Shown in pieces: positions 37,449-46,135 of a DNA stretch of 64,000 nt. A program made the position numbers and the translations under genes. The stretch is from NCBI RefSeq assembly GCF_018785315.1, contig NZ_WQPN01000003.1, positions 1-64,000 of the forward strand. Reading direction: 5' to 3'. Every line of letters starts with the position of its first letter. Position 1 is the stretch's first letter. Source of the DNA: Clostridium sp. MCC353. Lineage in GTDB: Bacteria > Bacillota > Clostridia > Lachnospirales > Lachnospiraceae. The notes beneath the pieces were generated by a model. The model saw nothing but the letters and a program-made list of their open reading frames with translations. It ran no database searches and was not told the origin of the DNA.

Positions 37449-38867
37449 TCAGTCCAGCGGATTCGCCCTATAATAATCGTTTATCGCCGCGTTACAATCC
37501 TCAACAATGGTTTTCAAAGTCTCTTCCTTCGACATTTCCCCTTTTGCAAACAAAATCAGCGCCTCTTTCACCACAGTTTTGATCTCCCCTGCATTGGGAT
37601 AATAAGGTTCCTGGAGTTTGGGGCTGGAATGTTGGATCTGGGCAATGGCTGTTCCCAGCTCCGGTTCATTTTTCAAAAATTCCGTCATTTCAGGCAGATC
37701 ATATGTTTTCTGGTTCACCGGCACATATCCCGTATTCTGGCTCCAGAAGAGCTGGGTTTCCGGGGAGAGGCAGTACTGCACGAATTCCCAGGAAGCTTCC
37801 AGTTTCTTCGGGTCGTCTTTATCGATCATGAACAGGCCGCCCCCGCTGACAGAAGATCCGCCGTTGTCGCTTTCCTTCACCTTTGGAAGGTCCGCCACGC
37901 TCCATTTAAAGGTATCGCCGATCAGGCCTTTCATGATTTGGATTCTGGCGCTGGACATGATGACCATGGCGTGCTGCTGGTTTGCAAATTCTTCGTTCAT
38001 GTTGTCCACCTGGTATTTCAGGCCGCCGGTCTGAATCACCTTGTCCCACTCGGTCAAAAAGTTGTCCAAGGTTCCATTTTCATCGATTATAACCTTTGTC
38101 ATGGGGGCTTTGCGTCCGCTCTCATTGTCTCCAAAATAGGAAACCTCTCCCTGTCCGGCGATCCAGCTGTTCAGCTCATAGCTGTTGGGGCACAGGTTTA
38201 AACCGTATACCTGGGTCGTATCCCCTTCCTTTTTCGTCAGCTTTTCCATGTCCTCTGCCATTTCCGCGATGGTTGCCGGGGGTGCGGTGATTCCTGCCGC
38301 GTCGAACATATCCTGGTTATAGTAGAGAAGCAGGGTGGACAAGGTGAGAGGTGCTCCCAGCATCTTTCCATCGATGGAAAACGCTTCCGCCGCATTGGGG
38401 ACCAGGTCTTCCTTTTTCACCGCGGAATCCTCCCGGTTTATATAGTCTTCCACCCAGACCATGCGCTCGTAATCCCGGACAATGTTCATATTTTCCCCAT
38501 AGATCTGGATCAGATCCGGGTGGTTTTTTATGTCCTTTGCCTGCATTACCGTCACCAGTTTATCGGTGCCGGGCCAGTTCTGGTATACGGTGGTGACCTT
38601 GATATTCTTTTCCTTTCCCACCGTATTGTTGAAGTTTTCCGTCATTTCTCCCAGTTTTTCCGCCAGTTCTCCGCTGATGGAATGCCAGAATTCGATTTCA
38701 GTCACGCCGTCTTCCGCCTGTGGATCCGAATCATTCTGCGCTTTGGCCTCTCCCTGGCTTTCCGCATTCTGTGCGGGCGCTTCGCTCTTAGCTCCATTTC
38801 CACATCCGGTCAGGCAGGAAATGCCCATAACTGCCGCCATTCCCATGGCAATTGCTCTTTTTTTCAT
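37449..38867 (-). CDS. Sugar ABC transporter substrate-binding lipoprotein
   Basis: 472 residues, lipobox LTGC (MGISCLTGCGNG), then a Glu/Gln/Ala linker and the family 1 opening TEIEFWHSISGELAEKL. LLYYNQDMFDAAGI and WEFVQYCLSPETQLFWSQNT are hinge and C-lobe features of UgpB/MalE-like proteins. Third component of the transporter with the two permeases upstream. Ligand unknown; the nucleoside hydrolase downstream suggests a ribose- or glycerol-phosphate-like compound. Confidence 0.93.
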   Translation of the reverse strand: MKKRAIAMGMAAVMGISCLTGCGNGAKSEAPAQNAESQGEAKAQNDSDPQAEDGVTEIEFWHSISGELAEKLGEMTENFNNTVGKEKNIKVTTVYQNWPGTDKLVTVMQAKDIKNHPDLIQIYGENMNIVRDYERMVWVEDYINREDSAVKKEDLVPNAAEAFSIDGKMLGAPLTLSTLLLYYNQDMFDAAGITAPPATIAEMAEDMEKLTKKEGDTTQVYGLNLCPNSYELNSWIAGQGEVSYFGDNESGRKAPMTKVIIDENGTLDNFLTEWDKVIQTGGLKYQVDNMNEEFANQQHAMVIMSSARIQIMKGLIGDTFKWSVADLPKVKESDNGGSSVSGGGLFMIDKDDPKKLEASWEFVQYCLSPETQLFWSQNTGYVPVNQKTYDLPEMTEFLKNEPELGTAIAQIQHSSPKLQEPYYPNAGEIKTVVKEALILFAKGEMSKEETLKTIVEDCNAAINDYYRANPLD

Positions 38868-38900
38868 CTCTTTCTCCTCTTTCCTTAAATAAAACTATTT

Positions 38901-39734
38901 TTAACCTTTCACAGACCCGTTCATCATACCGCCCACAATCCTTTTTTGGAACAGGACAAACAGCACCACCGTGGGCAGCAGAGCGATCACCGCGCCGGCC
39001 ATCAACGGCCCGTAAGCAGTCCCCTCCGGGAATTTCAGCATTCCCACCCCCACCTGCACGGTCCGCATGGCGTCCTCACTGGTGATCACCATGGGCCAGA
39101 GGTACTGGTTCCAAACGCTGATAAAGGAAGATATAAAAACAGTGACTATAACTGGTTTATTCGTCGGTATCAATATCTTTATAAAGAACCATAAATTGCT
39201 GCACCCATCCATGTGGGACGCCTCTTTCAGTTCTTTGGAAAAACTCATAAACTGCTGGCGGAACAGGAAAATGTTCACGGCCGCCACTAAAAACACAATG
39301 CACATTCCCGCATAGGTGTTCAAAAGCCCCATTTTCGAAACCGTAATATAATTGGTGACCACCAGCACATCCGGCGGAATCATCATGGTCGCCAGGGTCA
39401 TTCCAAACAGCAGCTTTTTGAGGGGAAACTCAAAAAATGCGAATGCAAATGCCGCCATGGACGCGAACAGCACCCGAAACAGGCTGGACACCGTGGCAAT
39501 GATAAAGGAATTCACCGAATACCTAGCCAGCATGGTGCTCTCCAGGGCTATTTTATAATTCTCCACAAAGAAATCCGCGGTCACCAATTTAGGCGGCTGG
39601 GACAAAATGGACTGAGGCCGCATCAGGGACAACGACAGGGCATATAAAATCGGTGATGCCATGATAAGGCCCAAAATGATCAGGCACATCTGGCACAAAA
39701 CATCCTGCCGCTCCTTCTTTCCATGCTTTTTCAT
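38901..39734 (-). CDS. Sugar ABC transporter permease (MalG/UgpE type)
   Basis: 277 residues with six membrane helices. The EAA motif is KEASHMDGCSNLWFFIKILI near residue 171. It begins within the last codons of the partner permease (4-nt overlap). No ATPase in the operon. Confidence 0.93.
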   Translation of the reverse strand: MKKHGKKERQDVLCQMCLIILGLIMASPILYALSLSLMRPQSILSQPPKLVTADFFVENYKIALESTMLARYSVNSFIIATVSSLFRVLFASMAAFAFAFFEFPLKKLLFGMTLATMMIPPDVLVVTNYITVSKMGLLNTYAGMCIVFLVAAVNIFLFRQQFMSFSKELKEASHMDGCSNLWFFIKILIPTNKPVIVTVFISSFISVWNQYLWPMVITSEDAMRTVQVGVGMLKFPEGTAYGPLMAGAVIALLPTVVLFVLFQKRIVGGMMNGSVKG

Positions 39735-40594
39735 TGGTAATGTACCCCCTTTTTCTCATAAAGAAAACTCAGCCATGTAACAGCCGCCGCCAGGATAAAT
39801 GCCACGATGGCCGCCGGAAATGCGTTGGTATAATTCCCCGCCACGGCAAACTGGCTGTACATATAGTGAATGATGGTCTGTGTGGAGTGGAACGGCCCGC
39901 CGTCTGTCAGCACATTGACTAAGGCGGTCATCATCATGGAACTGGCTAAGCTGGTGCATATGAGGAAAAACATGGTGGGCGAGGTCAGGGGCAGGTAAAT
40001 ATAGCGCACCTTCTGCCACCAGGAAGCCCCTTCCAAATCAGTGCTTTCCAATATGTCCTCCGGCACATTGCGGACCGCCGCCAGCATGAATAAAAATGCA
40101 TATCCGCTGGACATCCAGATCGATATGATTCCGATTGCCAGCATGGCGTATCTCTCATCGTTCAGCCAGTTGATGTTCAGATGGAAAATATAATTAATGG
40201 CTCCAAATGACGGATTGTAGAGCAGCTGGAAAATGATGGCCGACACGGACATGGACATGGCCATGGGCAGGGAAAACAGCACTTCATAGATGGAGGACGT
40301 CTTCCTCTTCCGGTTGGCCAGCAGTGCCAGCAAAAGCCCGATCACCTTGGAGGCCGGAACGGAAATGAGCACGTAAACAAAGGTATTGATGATGGATTTG
40401 ACAAATTTATCATCCTGGAATATGTACAGATAATTTCCCAGCCCCACAAACCGCTTCGTCTCCCCCATGGAATTTACAATGAACAAACTCATATAGGCCG
40501 TTTTAAGAAACGGGTAAAAGGTGAATACGGCGAATAAAATTATGGTTGGAGCCAGCCAAAGATAGGGTTCAATGGTATGTTTTTTAGCTTTCAT
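39731..40594 (-). CDS. Sugar ABC transporter permease (MalF/UgpA type)
   Basis: 287 residues from MKAKKHTIEPYLWLAPTIIL, chosen because GGAGGAATCAGAAG directly precedes it; the longer frame would run far into the HAD gene. Six membrane helices; the EAA motif is LESTDLEGASWWQKVRYIYL. Overlaps the HAD gene end by 11 nt. Confidence 0.92.
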   Translation of the reverse strand: MKAKKHTIEPYLWLAPTIILFAVFTFYPFLKTAYMSLFIVNSMGETKRFVGLGNYLYIFQDDKFVKSIINTFVYVLISVPASKVIGLLLALLANRKRKTSSIYEVLFSLPMAMSMSVSAIIFQLLYNPSFGAINYIFHLNINWLNDERYAMLAIGIISIWMSSGYAFLFMLAAVRNVPEDILESTDLEGASWWQKVRYIYLPLTSPTMFFLICTSLASSMMMTALVNVLTDGGPFHSTQTIIHYMYSQFAVAGNYTNAFPAAIVAFILAAAVTWLSFLYEKKGVHYQ

Positions 40595-41402
40595 CTTCTG
40601 ATTCCTCCGATAGGCAGAAGGCCCGGACCGCTTCCAGAACTCCTGCAGCCAATTCATTTTCACAGACGTAATCCGCCCATTGTTTCAGTTCTTCCGTTCC
40701 ATTTCCTACCGCAGCCCCAATTCCTGCGAATCTGATCATGCCCATATCGTTCTGGTGATCCCCAATGGCTAAAATATCCCGGGCGGGTATGTGAAGAAGC
40801 TCAGCCAGACGCTTTACGCCCTTCCCCTTATCACTGCTTTTCGTCGTGATATCCAGAACCCCGTCTTCATATCTGACCAGGTTCAGCTCTTCCTGATAGG
40901 GCAGAAGTTTTTCAAATACCAGCTCGGCGTCTTCTTTTCGTTCCGCTCCCGCGATCAGCACTTTCTGCATCTGAATGGATTTCCACTCCATTTCCGAAGG
41001 TTTCCAAATGCCGTCGTACCGCCCGTAGTTGTCCATCAAATCCTGCACCCAGGGGGTCTTTCTGTATGCCCATTCCATTTTTCCATCCGTATATACTACG
41101 GACATGCCCAGTTCATCTGCTGTCTCCACCGCTTCTCTCAGATGGGTAACCGGCAGGAAATCATTCCACAAATACGTGTCCCCCTGTACGGCGCAGGCCC
41201 CATTGCAGCCGATCACAGGAAGTTTAAGATGAAGTTTCTTCACCAGCCCCTCGATTCTGGCCGGTATCCTTCCGCTGGCGATGGTAAACGGTATCCTGTA
41301 CCGGTCAATCCACTCCGCCAGTATCTCCAGTTCCTTGGGCTCCCTGCGGTCTGTCCCGATCAGGGTTCCGTCCACATCACATACGATTAACTGAATCCCC
41401 AC
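40584..41402 (-). CDS. Cof-type HAD-IIB phosphatase
   Basis: About 272 residues. The GTG at 41402 is chosen as start because GGAGGTAATAATC precedes it, giving (V)GIQLIVCDVDGTLIGTDR with the catalytic Asp pair. Cap type C2; IAIGDHQNDMGMIRFAG is motif IV and KSSDKGKGVKRLAEL holds the Lys. Such proteins dephosphorylate sugar phosphates in the cytoplasm. It lies between the regulator and the transporter, so it may act on a phosphorylated intermediate of the imported compound. Confidence 0.9.
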   Translation of the reverse strand: MGIQLIVCDVDGTLIGTDRREPKELEILAEWIDRYRIPFTIASGRIPARIEGLVKKLHLKLPVIGCNGACAVQGDTYLWNDFLPVTHLREAVETADELGMSVVYTDGKMEWAYRKTPWVQDLMDNYGRYDGIWKPSEMEWKSIQMQKVLIAGAERKEDAELVFEKLLPYQEELNLVRYEDGVLDITTKSSDKGKGVKRLAELLHIPARDILAIGDHQNDMGMIRFAGIGAAVGNGTEELKQWADYVCENELAAGVLEAVRAFCLSEESEDES

Positions 41403-41407
41403 GATTA

Positions 41408-42139
41408 TTACCTCCGTATCTTCAATCCATTCACATCCGTGCATTCATAATCCAGGCAGAATTCCATCACGATTCCTTCCAGGGTGTAGGTAGTCCTGGA
41501 AATTAAAAGGATCGGATCATCCTTCTTGATATAAAAATACTGGGAAATGTGTCCGGGGCAGGCGACCGCCCGGATCATCTCATCGGAATACTGGGGAATC
41601 AGCCCCGCCTTATTGATTAACACCTGGTAAAGGGATCCCTTTTCCATGTCCTCACTCTGGAAGTCAATGTTCTCCACCAGCTTTTTATTGATATAGCTGA
41701 TCTGATAATTTCCCGCGATCTGATCCACCATTCTGACCCTCTCCAGGCAGACCACCGGATCGCCTTCACTGATGCCAAGCTGCCGGGCCAGCCTGTGGTC
41801 CGCCCGCTCTTCTCCGATCCTGACCACATGGAAGGTGGGCGACGGTTTCAGCCTGGTCCGTTCCGCCTCCGGATCATAGAGCTTATTCACTTCCTTCTTT
41901 TCTAAAAAATCCACGTTCTTCACAAAGGTTCCCTTGCCTTTTACGCTTTCTAAAACCCCCCGCTCCTCCAACTGGTAAAATGCATTGCGCACCGTGGTGC
42001 GGCTCACCTGGAATTTATTGGAGTAATAGTTCTGGCTCTGAATGCGGGAACCCTTTTCATAGATACCGCTGAGAATGTCCGCAACGATGTCATCTTTGAT
42101 CAGCTTATAGGATGCTACAAATTTTTTGTCCTCTTTCAT
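41408..42139 (-). CDS. GntR/HutC-family transcriptional regulator
   Basis: About 243 residues from MKEDKKFVASYKLIKDDIVA. The winged helix has YYSNKFQVSRTTVRNAFYQL, followed by a UTRA ligand domain from about residue 80 (VVRIGEERADHRLARQLGIS; PVVCLERVRM). It heads the ABC transporter operon, so it probably responds to the transported sugar or its phosphate. A pair of TTTTAGCTATT elements at its promoter are candidate operators. Confidence 0.9.
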   Translation of the reverse strand: MKEDKKFVASYKLIKDDIVADILSGIYEKGSRIQSQNYYSNKFQVSRTTVRNAFYQLEERGVLESVKGKGTFVKNVDFLEKKEVNKLYDPEAERTRLKPSPTFHVVRIGEERADHRLARQLGISEGDPVVCLERVRMVDQIAGNYQISYINKKLVENIDFQSEDMEKGSLYQVLINKAGLIPQYSDEMIRAVACPGHISQYFYIKKDDPILLISRTTYTLEGIVMEFCLDYECTDVNGLKIRR

Positions 42140-42162
42140 AACATGGCCCCTTTTATGTATTT

Positions 42163-42266
42163 GAATAGCTAAAATATACCATTTGTGCCATGCCATGTCA
42201 AGGGTATTTTTAGATAATTTGTATATTTTTGTAGATATTTATGGTTTATATTGTACTTTTAGCTAT
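42163..42266 (-). promoter_or_regulatory. Promoter and inverted operator elements of the GntR/ABC operon
   Basis: Minus strand TTGACA (42201-42196), 17 bp, TATATT (42178-42173). AATAGCTAAAA (about 42164-42174) overlaps the -10 box, and its complement TTTTAGCTATT recurs at about 42256-42266, upstream of the promoter. Looping or cooperative repression is possible. Confidence 0.65.
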
Positions 42267-42357
42267 TTTATCTGATAACTTGGCTTTTTATTCGCGGAAA
42301 ATATGCCATGTTAAAATCAGCCATCCAAGCCGCTCCAGCTAAACAATGCACAAAAAA

Positions 42358-42380
42358 CCGCCGCTTATTACAAGCGACGG
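42358..42380 (-). terminator. Terminator of the iron-ADH/permease operon
   Basis: CCGCCGCTT (42358-42366) pairs with AAGCGACGG (42372-42380); on the minus strand it is followed by TTTTTTG. Located about 50 nt after the permease stop. Confidence 0.8.
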
Positions 42381-42430
42381 CTTTATTCTTTCCTATTCTT
42401 TTTAACCAGCCGTACAGTGATAACAAAAAA

Positions 42431-43810
42431 TCAAATCACCCCTCGCAGCTTCCACCACAAAAGCCCAATCGTAAATGTCCCTATGGTCTGAATCACAAAC
42501 TTTAAAGACATAACCTTCGCCACATCCTTGGTCTTCATCAACCCAAAAGAAAATGCGATCATATAAAGGCTGGCTTCATAGCAGAAGATCAACTGGGATC
42601 CTCCCTGGTAGATCATGTGAATGGCCGCCTGCACGCTCAGGCCGTAATCCACGCAGATTTGAGCCAGCGGGGCCCCTAATAAACTTAAAATTGCCGCCGG
42701 AGTCATGATGAAATTCAGCACAACTGCCAGCAGATAGCTTACGGCCATAAACGGAATATTGGTCATGCCCTTCATATACGGCAGGGCCAGGCCGGAAATA
42801 AATGTGCCGAAACCAGCCTTTGCGCCCACAACTCCAATACTCATGCAGGCCCCCACGAACAGCCAGGCTCCCCAGTTGATTTTCCCCAGGTCGCTTTTAT
42901 CCCCCAATTCCATGCCGGGAACAAATGCTAACGCCAGCGCGGCCACAAACCCGTATACCATTCCCAGCCCATGCCAGCGGCTGGTGAACAGATAGACTGT
43001 GAGAGCCAGGAGAATACAGAGCATTCTCTTTTCGGCGGCTTCCCATTTTCCCAGTTCTTTCAATCTCTCTTTAAAAAAGCTGACTTCTCCCAGCTTTCCT
43101 TCCGGTTTGCAGATCCAGGCAGTCGCTGCCACAGACAGCACCAGCGGTATGATATGGACCGCATTGTCTAGGAAAAAGTTCATATAGTTGGTGGAAATCT
43201 CAGTCACTTCATTTGCCCCGTTATAGGCCACCGCGATATAGTCCGGTGAATAGAGGAAATAATTGCTGTCCAGATACACAAATGCGCTGGTCAGCAGGAT
43301 GCCCGCTGAAGCCTTGCTCTTTCCGTATCCCAAAGCATTGCTGATCCCGTAGGCCACCGCCAGGGCCGCCACTCCGGCCAAAGCCCCCTGCAGAAGGAGA
43401 CGGGCCAACAGTGAAAATACGGCCACTGCATACACGATGCCCGCGTAGGAACCCCCTACTTTCTCACTCAAAGTATAAGCCAAACGTTCCAGAATATGGG
43501 TCTTCTGGATCAAGGTCACCAGAGCCAGGGCGCACAGGGTAATCCATACGCTTTCCGTGGAAAACACGGACAGCGGCACAGCCATGCTGCAAACGCCCGT
43601 AAATCCATAGCCAAACAGCAGCAGCAGCGAAGTTGCCATATTATTTAACAGTTCAAATGCAAAGGCCATAATACTCCAAAGCGTAATGGCCAGATACATG
43701 CGCAGCACCGGTGTAAATGTCTCCGTAGCCGGAATCAGCAGAATTAAAACGGGCAGTCCCACAGCAATGATCCATTTTTTCACATAAGCGCTATTCCATT
43801 GATTTTTCAT
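42431..43810 (-). CDS. SLC13/ion-transporter superfamily permease
   Basis: About 459 residues from MKNQWNSAYVKKWIIAVGLP (GGGG RBS; upstream ATG rejected). Around 12 hydrophobic helices. SVFSTESVWITLCALALVTL and the two half-repeats around NNMATSLLLL and IMTPAAILSLLGAPLAQICV resemble the DASS/SLC13 sodium:anion fold, transporting di- or tricarboxylates in characterised members. Directly follows the iron alcohol dehydrogenase gene with no gap, so it likely imports that enzyme's substrate or a precursor. Confidence 0.75.
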   Translation of the reverse strand: MKNQWNSAYVKKWIIAVGLPVLILLIPATETFTPVLRMYLAITLWSIMAFAFELLNNMATSLLLLFGYGFTGVCSMAVPLSVFSTESVWITLCALALVTLIQKTHILERLAYTLSEKVGGSYAGIVYAVAVFSLLARLLLQGALAGVAALAVAYGISNALGYGKSKASAGILLTSAFVYLDSNYFLYSPDYIAVAYNGANEVTEISTNYMNFFLDNAVHIIPLVLSVAATAWICKPEGKLGEVSFFKERLKELGKWEAAEKRMLCILLALTVYLFTSRWHGLGMVYGFVAALALAFVPGMELGDKSDLGKINWGAWLFVGACMSIGVVGAKAGFGTFISGLALPYMKGMTNIPFMAVSYLLAVVLNFIMTPAAILSLLGAPLAQICVDYGLSVQAAIHMIYQGGSQLIFCYEASLYMIAFSFGLMKTKDVAKVMSLKFVIQTIGTFTIGLLWWKLRGVI

Positions 43811-43840
43811 CGTAACAATCCCCTTTTTGATTAATCTCAT

Positions 43841-45013
43841 TTAAAATGCCAGGCTCAATACTGCCGCCAGTTCCTGTTCGCTCTCCACCGGCCTGTACCA
43901 TTTATCACAGGGCACTGTACCGTAGAGATCATGGGCGATGTCTTTCACCGCTTCTTTCGGCACATTCACCTGGGATAACCTGGTGGGCAGGCCCAGCTCT
44001 TCACAGAAGTCCTCAAATGCCTGGATGGCCTGGGAAGCGATGGCATAGTCGCTCTGGTTTCCGTCTATATCCCAGACATGTTTCCCCCAGCGGGCGAACC
44101 TGGACGCGGTCTTATCGCTCAGACAGTATTTAAACCAGGCAATCGATAAGATGGCAATTCCGGCTCCATGCACGATGTCGTAATAGGCGCCCACCATGTG
44201 ATCCAGCATATGGATCGGTGAGTACAGAGGCCCTCTGCCATAAGAGGTCAGATGGGAAATGGACATCACCGCCGCCCACATGAGCTGGGCCCTGGCGTCG
44301 TAATCTTCGGGAAACATCATCACTTTCCGTCCGTTATCCACGCATGTCTTCTGGATTCCCTCGGAAAATCCATCCTGCATGCACAGCGGGTAATTGTCGA
44401 AATAACTTTCATATGTATGGCTCATAATATCCACAATCCCGCAGGCCGTATGGAATTTCGGCACCGAAAATGTATAAGATGGGTCTAAAATAGCCGCCAC
44501 CGGCCGTTCCTTATCATTTCTCAGCCCGATCTTTTTCTTCTTTTCCATATTGCTGACCACAGAGCTGAAAGATACCTCCGCCCCGGAAGCCGCCAGGGTT
44601 GGAATGGCAATTACAGGTTTTACCTGCCCGATCTCCACCTTGTGCTCATAAAAATCCCAGACATCCCCATCGTGATAAACCGCAAAACTGATGGCCTTGG
44701 CGCAGTCAATGGTGCTGCCGCCGCCGGCCGCCACGATGCAGTCCGCGCCGCATTTTCTCAACAGCTCCGCCCCTCTGTTGACCGTGGTATGGCGGGGATT
44801 GGGTTCAATTCCCGTAAATTCCGTAACTTCGATTCCATTTTCCCTGCACACCTCATGCACTTCCTCGTAGAGACCGGAAGCCTTCGCCGGAATCTCATCG
44901 AACACAAACAAAATTTTCTTCCCGTATGGAAGTATTTCTTTAGCCAGGGAGTTTTTCACCCCGCCTTTTCCAAAATGGATTCTTGTTGCCAGTTGAAATT
45001 CAAAATTGTTCAT
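43841..45013 (-). CDS. Iron-containing alcohol dehydrogenase
   Basis: 390 residues of the group III (Fe-ADH) family. The NAD(P) motif is CIVAAGGGSTIDCAKAISFA (about 93-112), with metal ligands in CGIVDIMSHTYESYF, SPIHMLDHMVGAYYDIVHGA. Close to the butanol dehydrogenase/YqdH group by pattern. Reduces aldehydes or oxidises short-chain alcohols with NAD(P)H in the cytoplasm. Transcribed from a MerR-type promoter 66 nt upstream and followed by a permease. Confidence 0.94.
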   Translation of the reverse strand: MNNFEFQLATRIHFGKGGVKNSLAKEILPYGKKILFVFDEIPAKASGLYEEVHEVCRENGIEVTEFTGIEPNPRHTTVNRGAELLRKCGADCIVAAGGGSTIDCAKAISFAVYHDGDVWDFYEHKVEIGQVKPVIAIPTLAASGAEVSFSSVVSNMEKKKKIGLRNDKERPVAAILDPSYTFSVPKFHTACGIVDIMSHTYESYFDNYPLCMQDGFSEGIQKTCVDNGRKVMMFPEDYDARAQLMWAAVMSISHLTSYGRGPLYSPIHMLDHMVGAYYDIVHGAGIAILSIAWFKYCLSDKTASRFARWGKHVWDIDGNQSDYAIASQAIQAFEDFCEELGLPTRLSQVNVPKEAVKDIAHDLYGTVPCDKWYRPVESEQELAAVLSLAF

Positions 45014-45078
45014 ACTGTTTCTCTGCCTGAGCAGATTTCCCTCCTTCTTTTTTGTAAAATAATTATCAATCTAACCTC

Positions 45079-45109
45079 ATTAAAACACTTGAGAGTTACT
45101 CTCAGTCAA
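45079..45109 (-). promoter_or_regulatory. MerR-type promoter of the iron-ADH operon
   Basis: Minus strand TTGACT (45109-45104) and TTTAAT (45084-45079) are 19 bp apart, the over-long spacing typical of MerR-activated promoters. The palindrome GAGAGT-AACTCTC sits in the spacer. A MerR gene lies next upstream. Confidence 0.8.
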
Positions 45110-45290
45110 GGGGTTTATTTTTTATTTTCGAAATTATACTCGCACAAAAAATGGGAAAACAAAAAGGCGGATTTTGTACATTGGCCGGGAACTGTCAAAT
45201 TCCCACAGCCGATGCACAAAAAACGCCCGCAGACAGTTAAACTGCATTAATCGAAATAAAAGTTCGAAATAGTCAAACGAAACACCAAAT

Positions 45291-45893
45291 CTAAACAATA
45301 TCAATTTTAATTTCCGGGATCAGCCCGTCTTCGTACATTTTCTTCTGGATGAAAATCCTGGATTCCTTCAGGGTGGTTCTCCCCTTCTCACGGAACGTAC
45401 CCGCTTCGATTTCTTCCATAATGGGGACTTCCACAGAATCAAAGAACATCTTTTTATACTGGATATCCCTCAATTCCTTTTTTAATTCCTCAATCTGGTG
45501 AATCAGCTTTTCTTCCTGCTCCCGCATCAGTTTTGCCCTCTGTGACACGGTGATATCCCCCATCAGGGTGAGTAAAACGAATTCCCGGCATTCTTCTATG
45601 GGAAGGCCCACGCTCCTTAAACATTTCACCGCCCGCCCAAAAAAGGCGTCGGCCATGGAAAAATGCCTGATGTTATTGGCGTCCCGGGACACAAATGGAA
45701 AAATGTGTTCCTTGTCGTAATATCTTACGGTGTGCTCTGATATTTCAATAAGTTTCGCCAGTTCCTTAACCGTATACCGTGGCGTGGCGTCCCATTCATT
45801 CCTTTCTCCCACGAAATCGATATAATCCTTTTTGTACTTCAGTATTTCCTTCCAGACCTCTTCCCGGTCCTGCCTTGGCCCGCTTTCTTTCAT
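45291..45893 (-). CDS. MerR family transcriptional regulator
   Basis: 200 residues. The MerR HTH does not begin at residue 1: about 37 extra N-terminal residues precede YTVKELAKLIEISEHTVRYY (about 38-57) and DKEHIFPFVSRDANNIRHF. A long coiled coil follows (QRAKLMREQEEKLIHQIEEL). No C-terminal Cys-rich metal site, so it probably senses an aldehyde or other organic signal. The DNA-binding half resembles AdhR/NmlR-type activators. It likely activates the iron-ADH operon. Confidence 0.88.
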   Translation of the reverse strand: MKESGPRQDREEVWKEILKYKKDYIDFVGERNEWDATPRYTVKELAKLIEISEHTVRYYDKEHIFPFVSRDANNIRHFSMADAFFGRAVKCLRSVGLPIEECREFVLLTLMGDITVSQRAKLMREQEEKLIHQIEELKKELRDIQYKKMFFDSVEVPIMEEIEAGTFREKGRTTLKESRIFIQKKMYEDGLIPEIKIDIV

Positions 45894-45903
45894 GCCGCCC
45901 CCA

Positions 45904-45958
45904 CTTTCTGAGTTCTTCCTGAGCGCTTTCTGAACTCTTTCTGAACTCTTTCTACTCT
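45904..45958. repeat. Five 11-bp tandem repeats before the MerR gene
   Basis: Units CTTTCTGAGTT, CTTCCTGAGCG, CTTTCTGAACT, CTTTCTGAACT and CTTTCTACTCT follow each other without gaps at an 11-bp period, one helical turn. They end 10 bp before the MerR start codon. Possibly a stacked protein-binding array or a slippage-prone leader. Confidence 0.65.
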
Positions 45959-46026
45959 TGATTATTTAGCATAAAAAATTGTTACTTTAATATCAATTAT
46001 AGTATATCTATTGGAATGTGGCAACT

Positions 46027-46119
46027 GGGGGCGGTAATGCAGTGGCGGAATTTTAACATAAAGGGTGAAGGCATTTTCGAAAATGCCTTCACCCTTTACT
46101 GTCACCCATTACCGCCCCC
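46027..46119. repeat. Large nested palindrome (MITE-like)
   Basis: An outer inverted repeat GGGGGCGGTAATG (46027-46039)/CATTACCGCCCCC (46107-46119) surrounds a perfect 40-bp palindrome at 46059-46098 centred on TTTTCGAAAA. The right half resembles 11721-11745. It begins 16 nt after the LRR lipoprotein gene and could also terminate it. Confidence 0.75.
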
Positions 46120-46135
46120 CTTGATTAAAAAAGGC

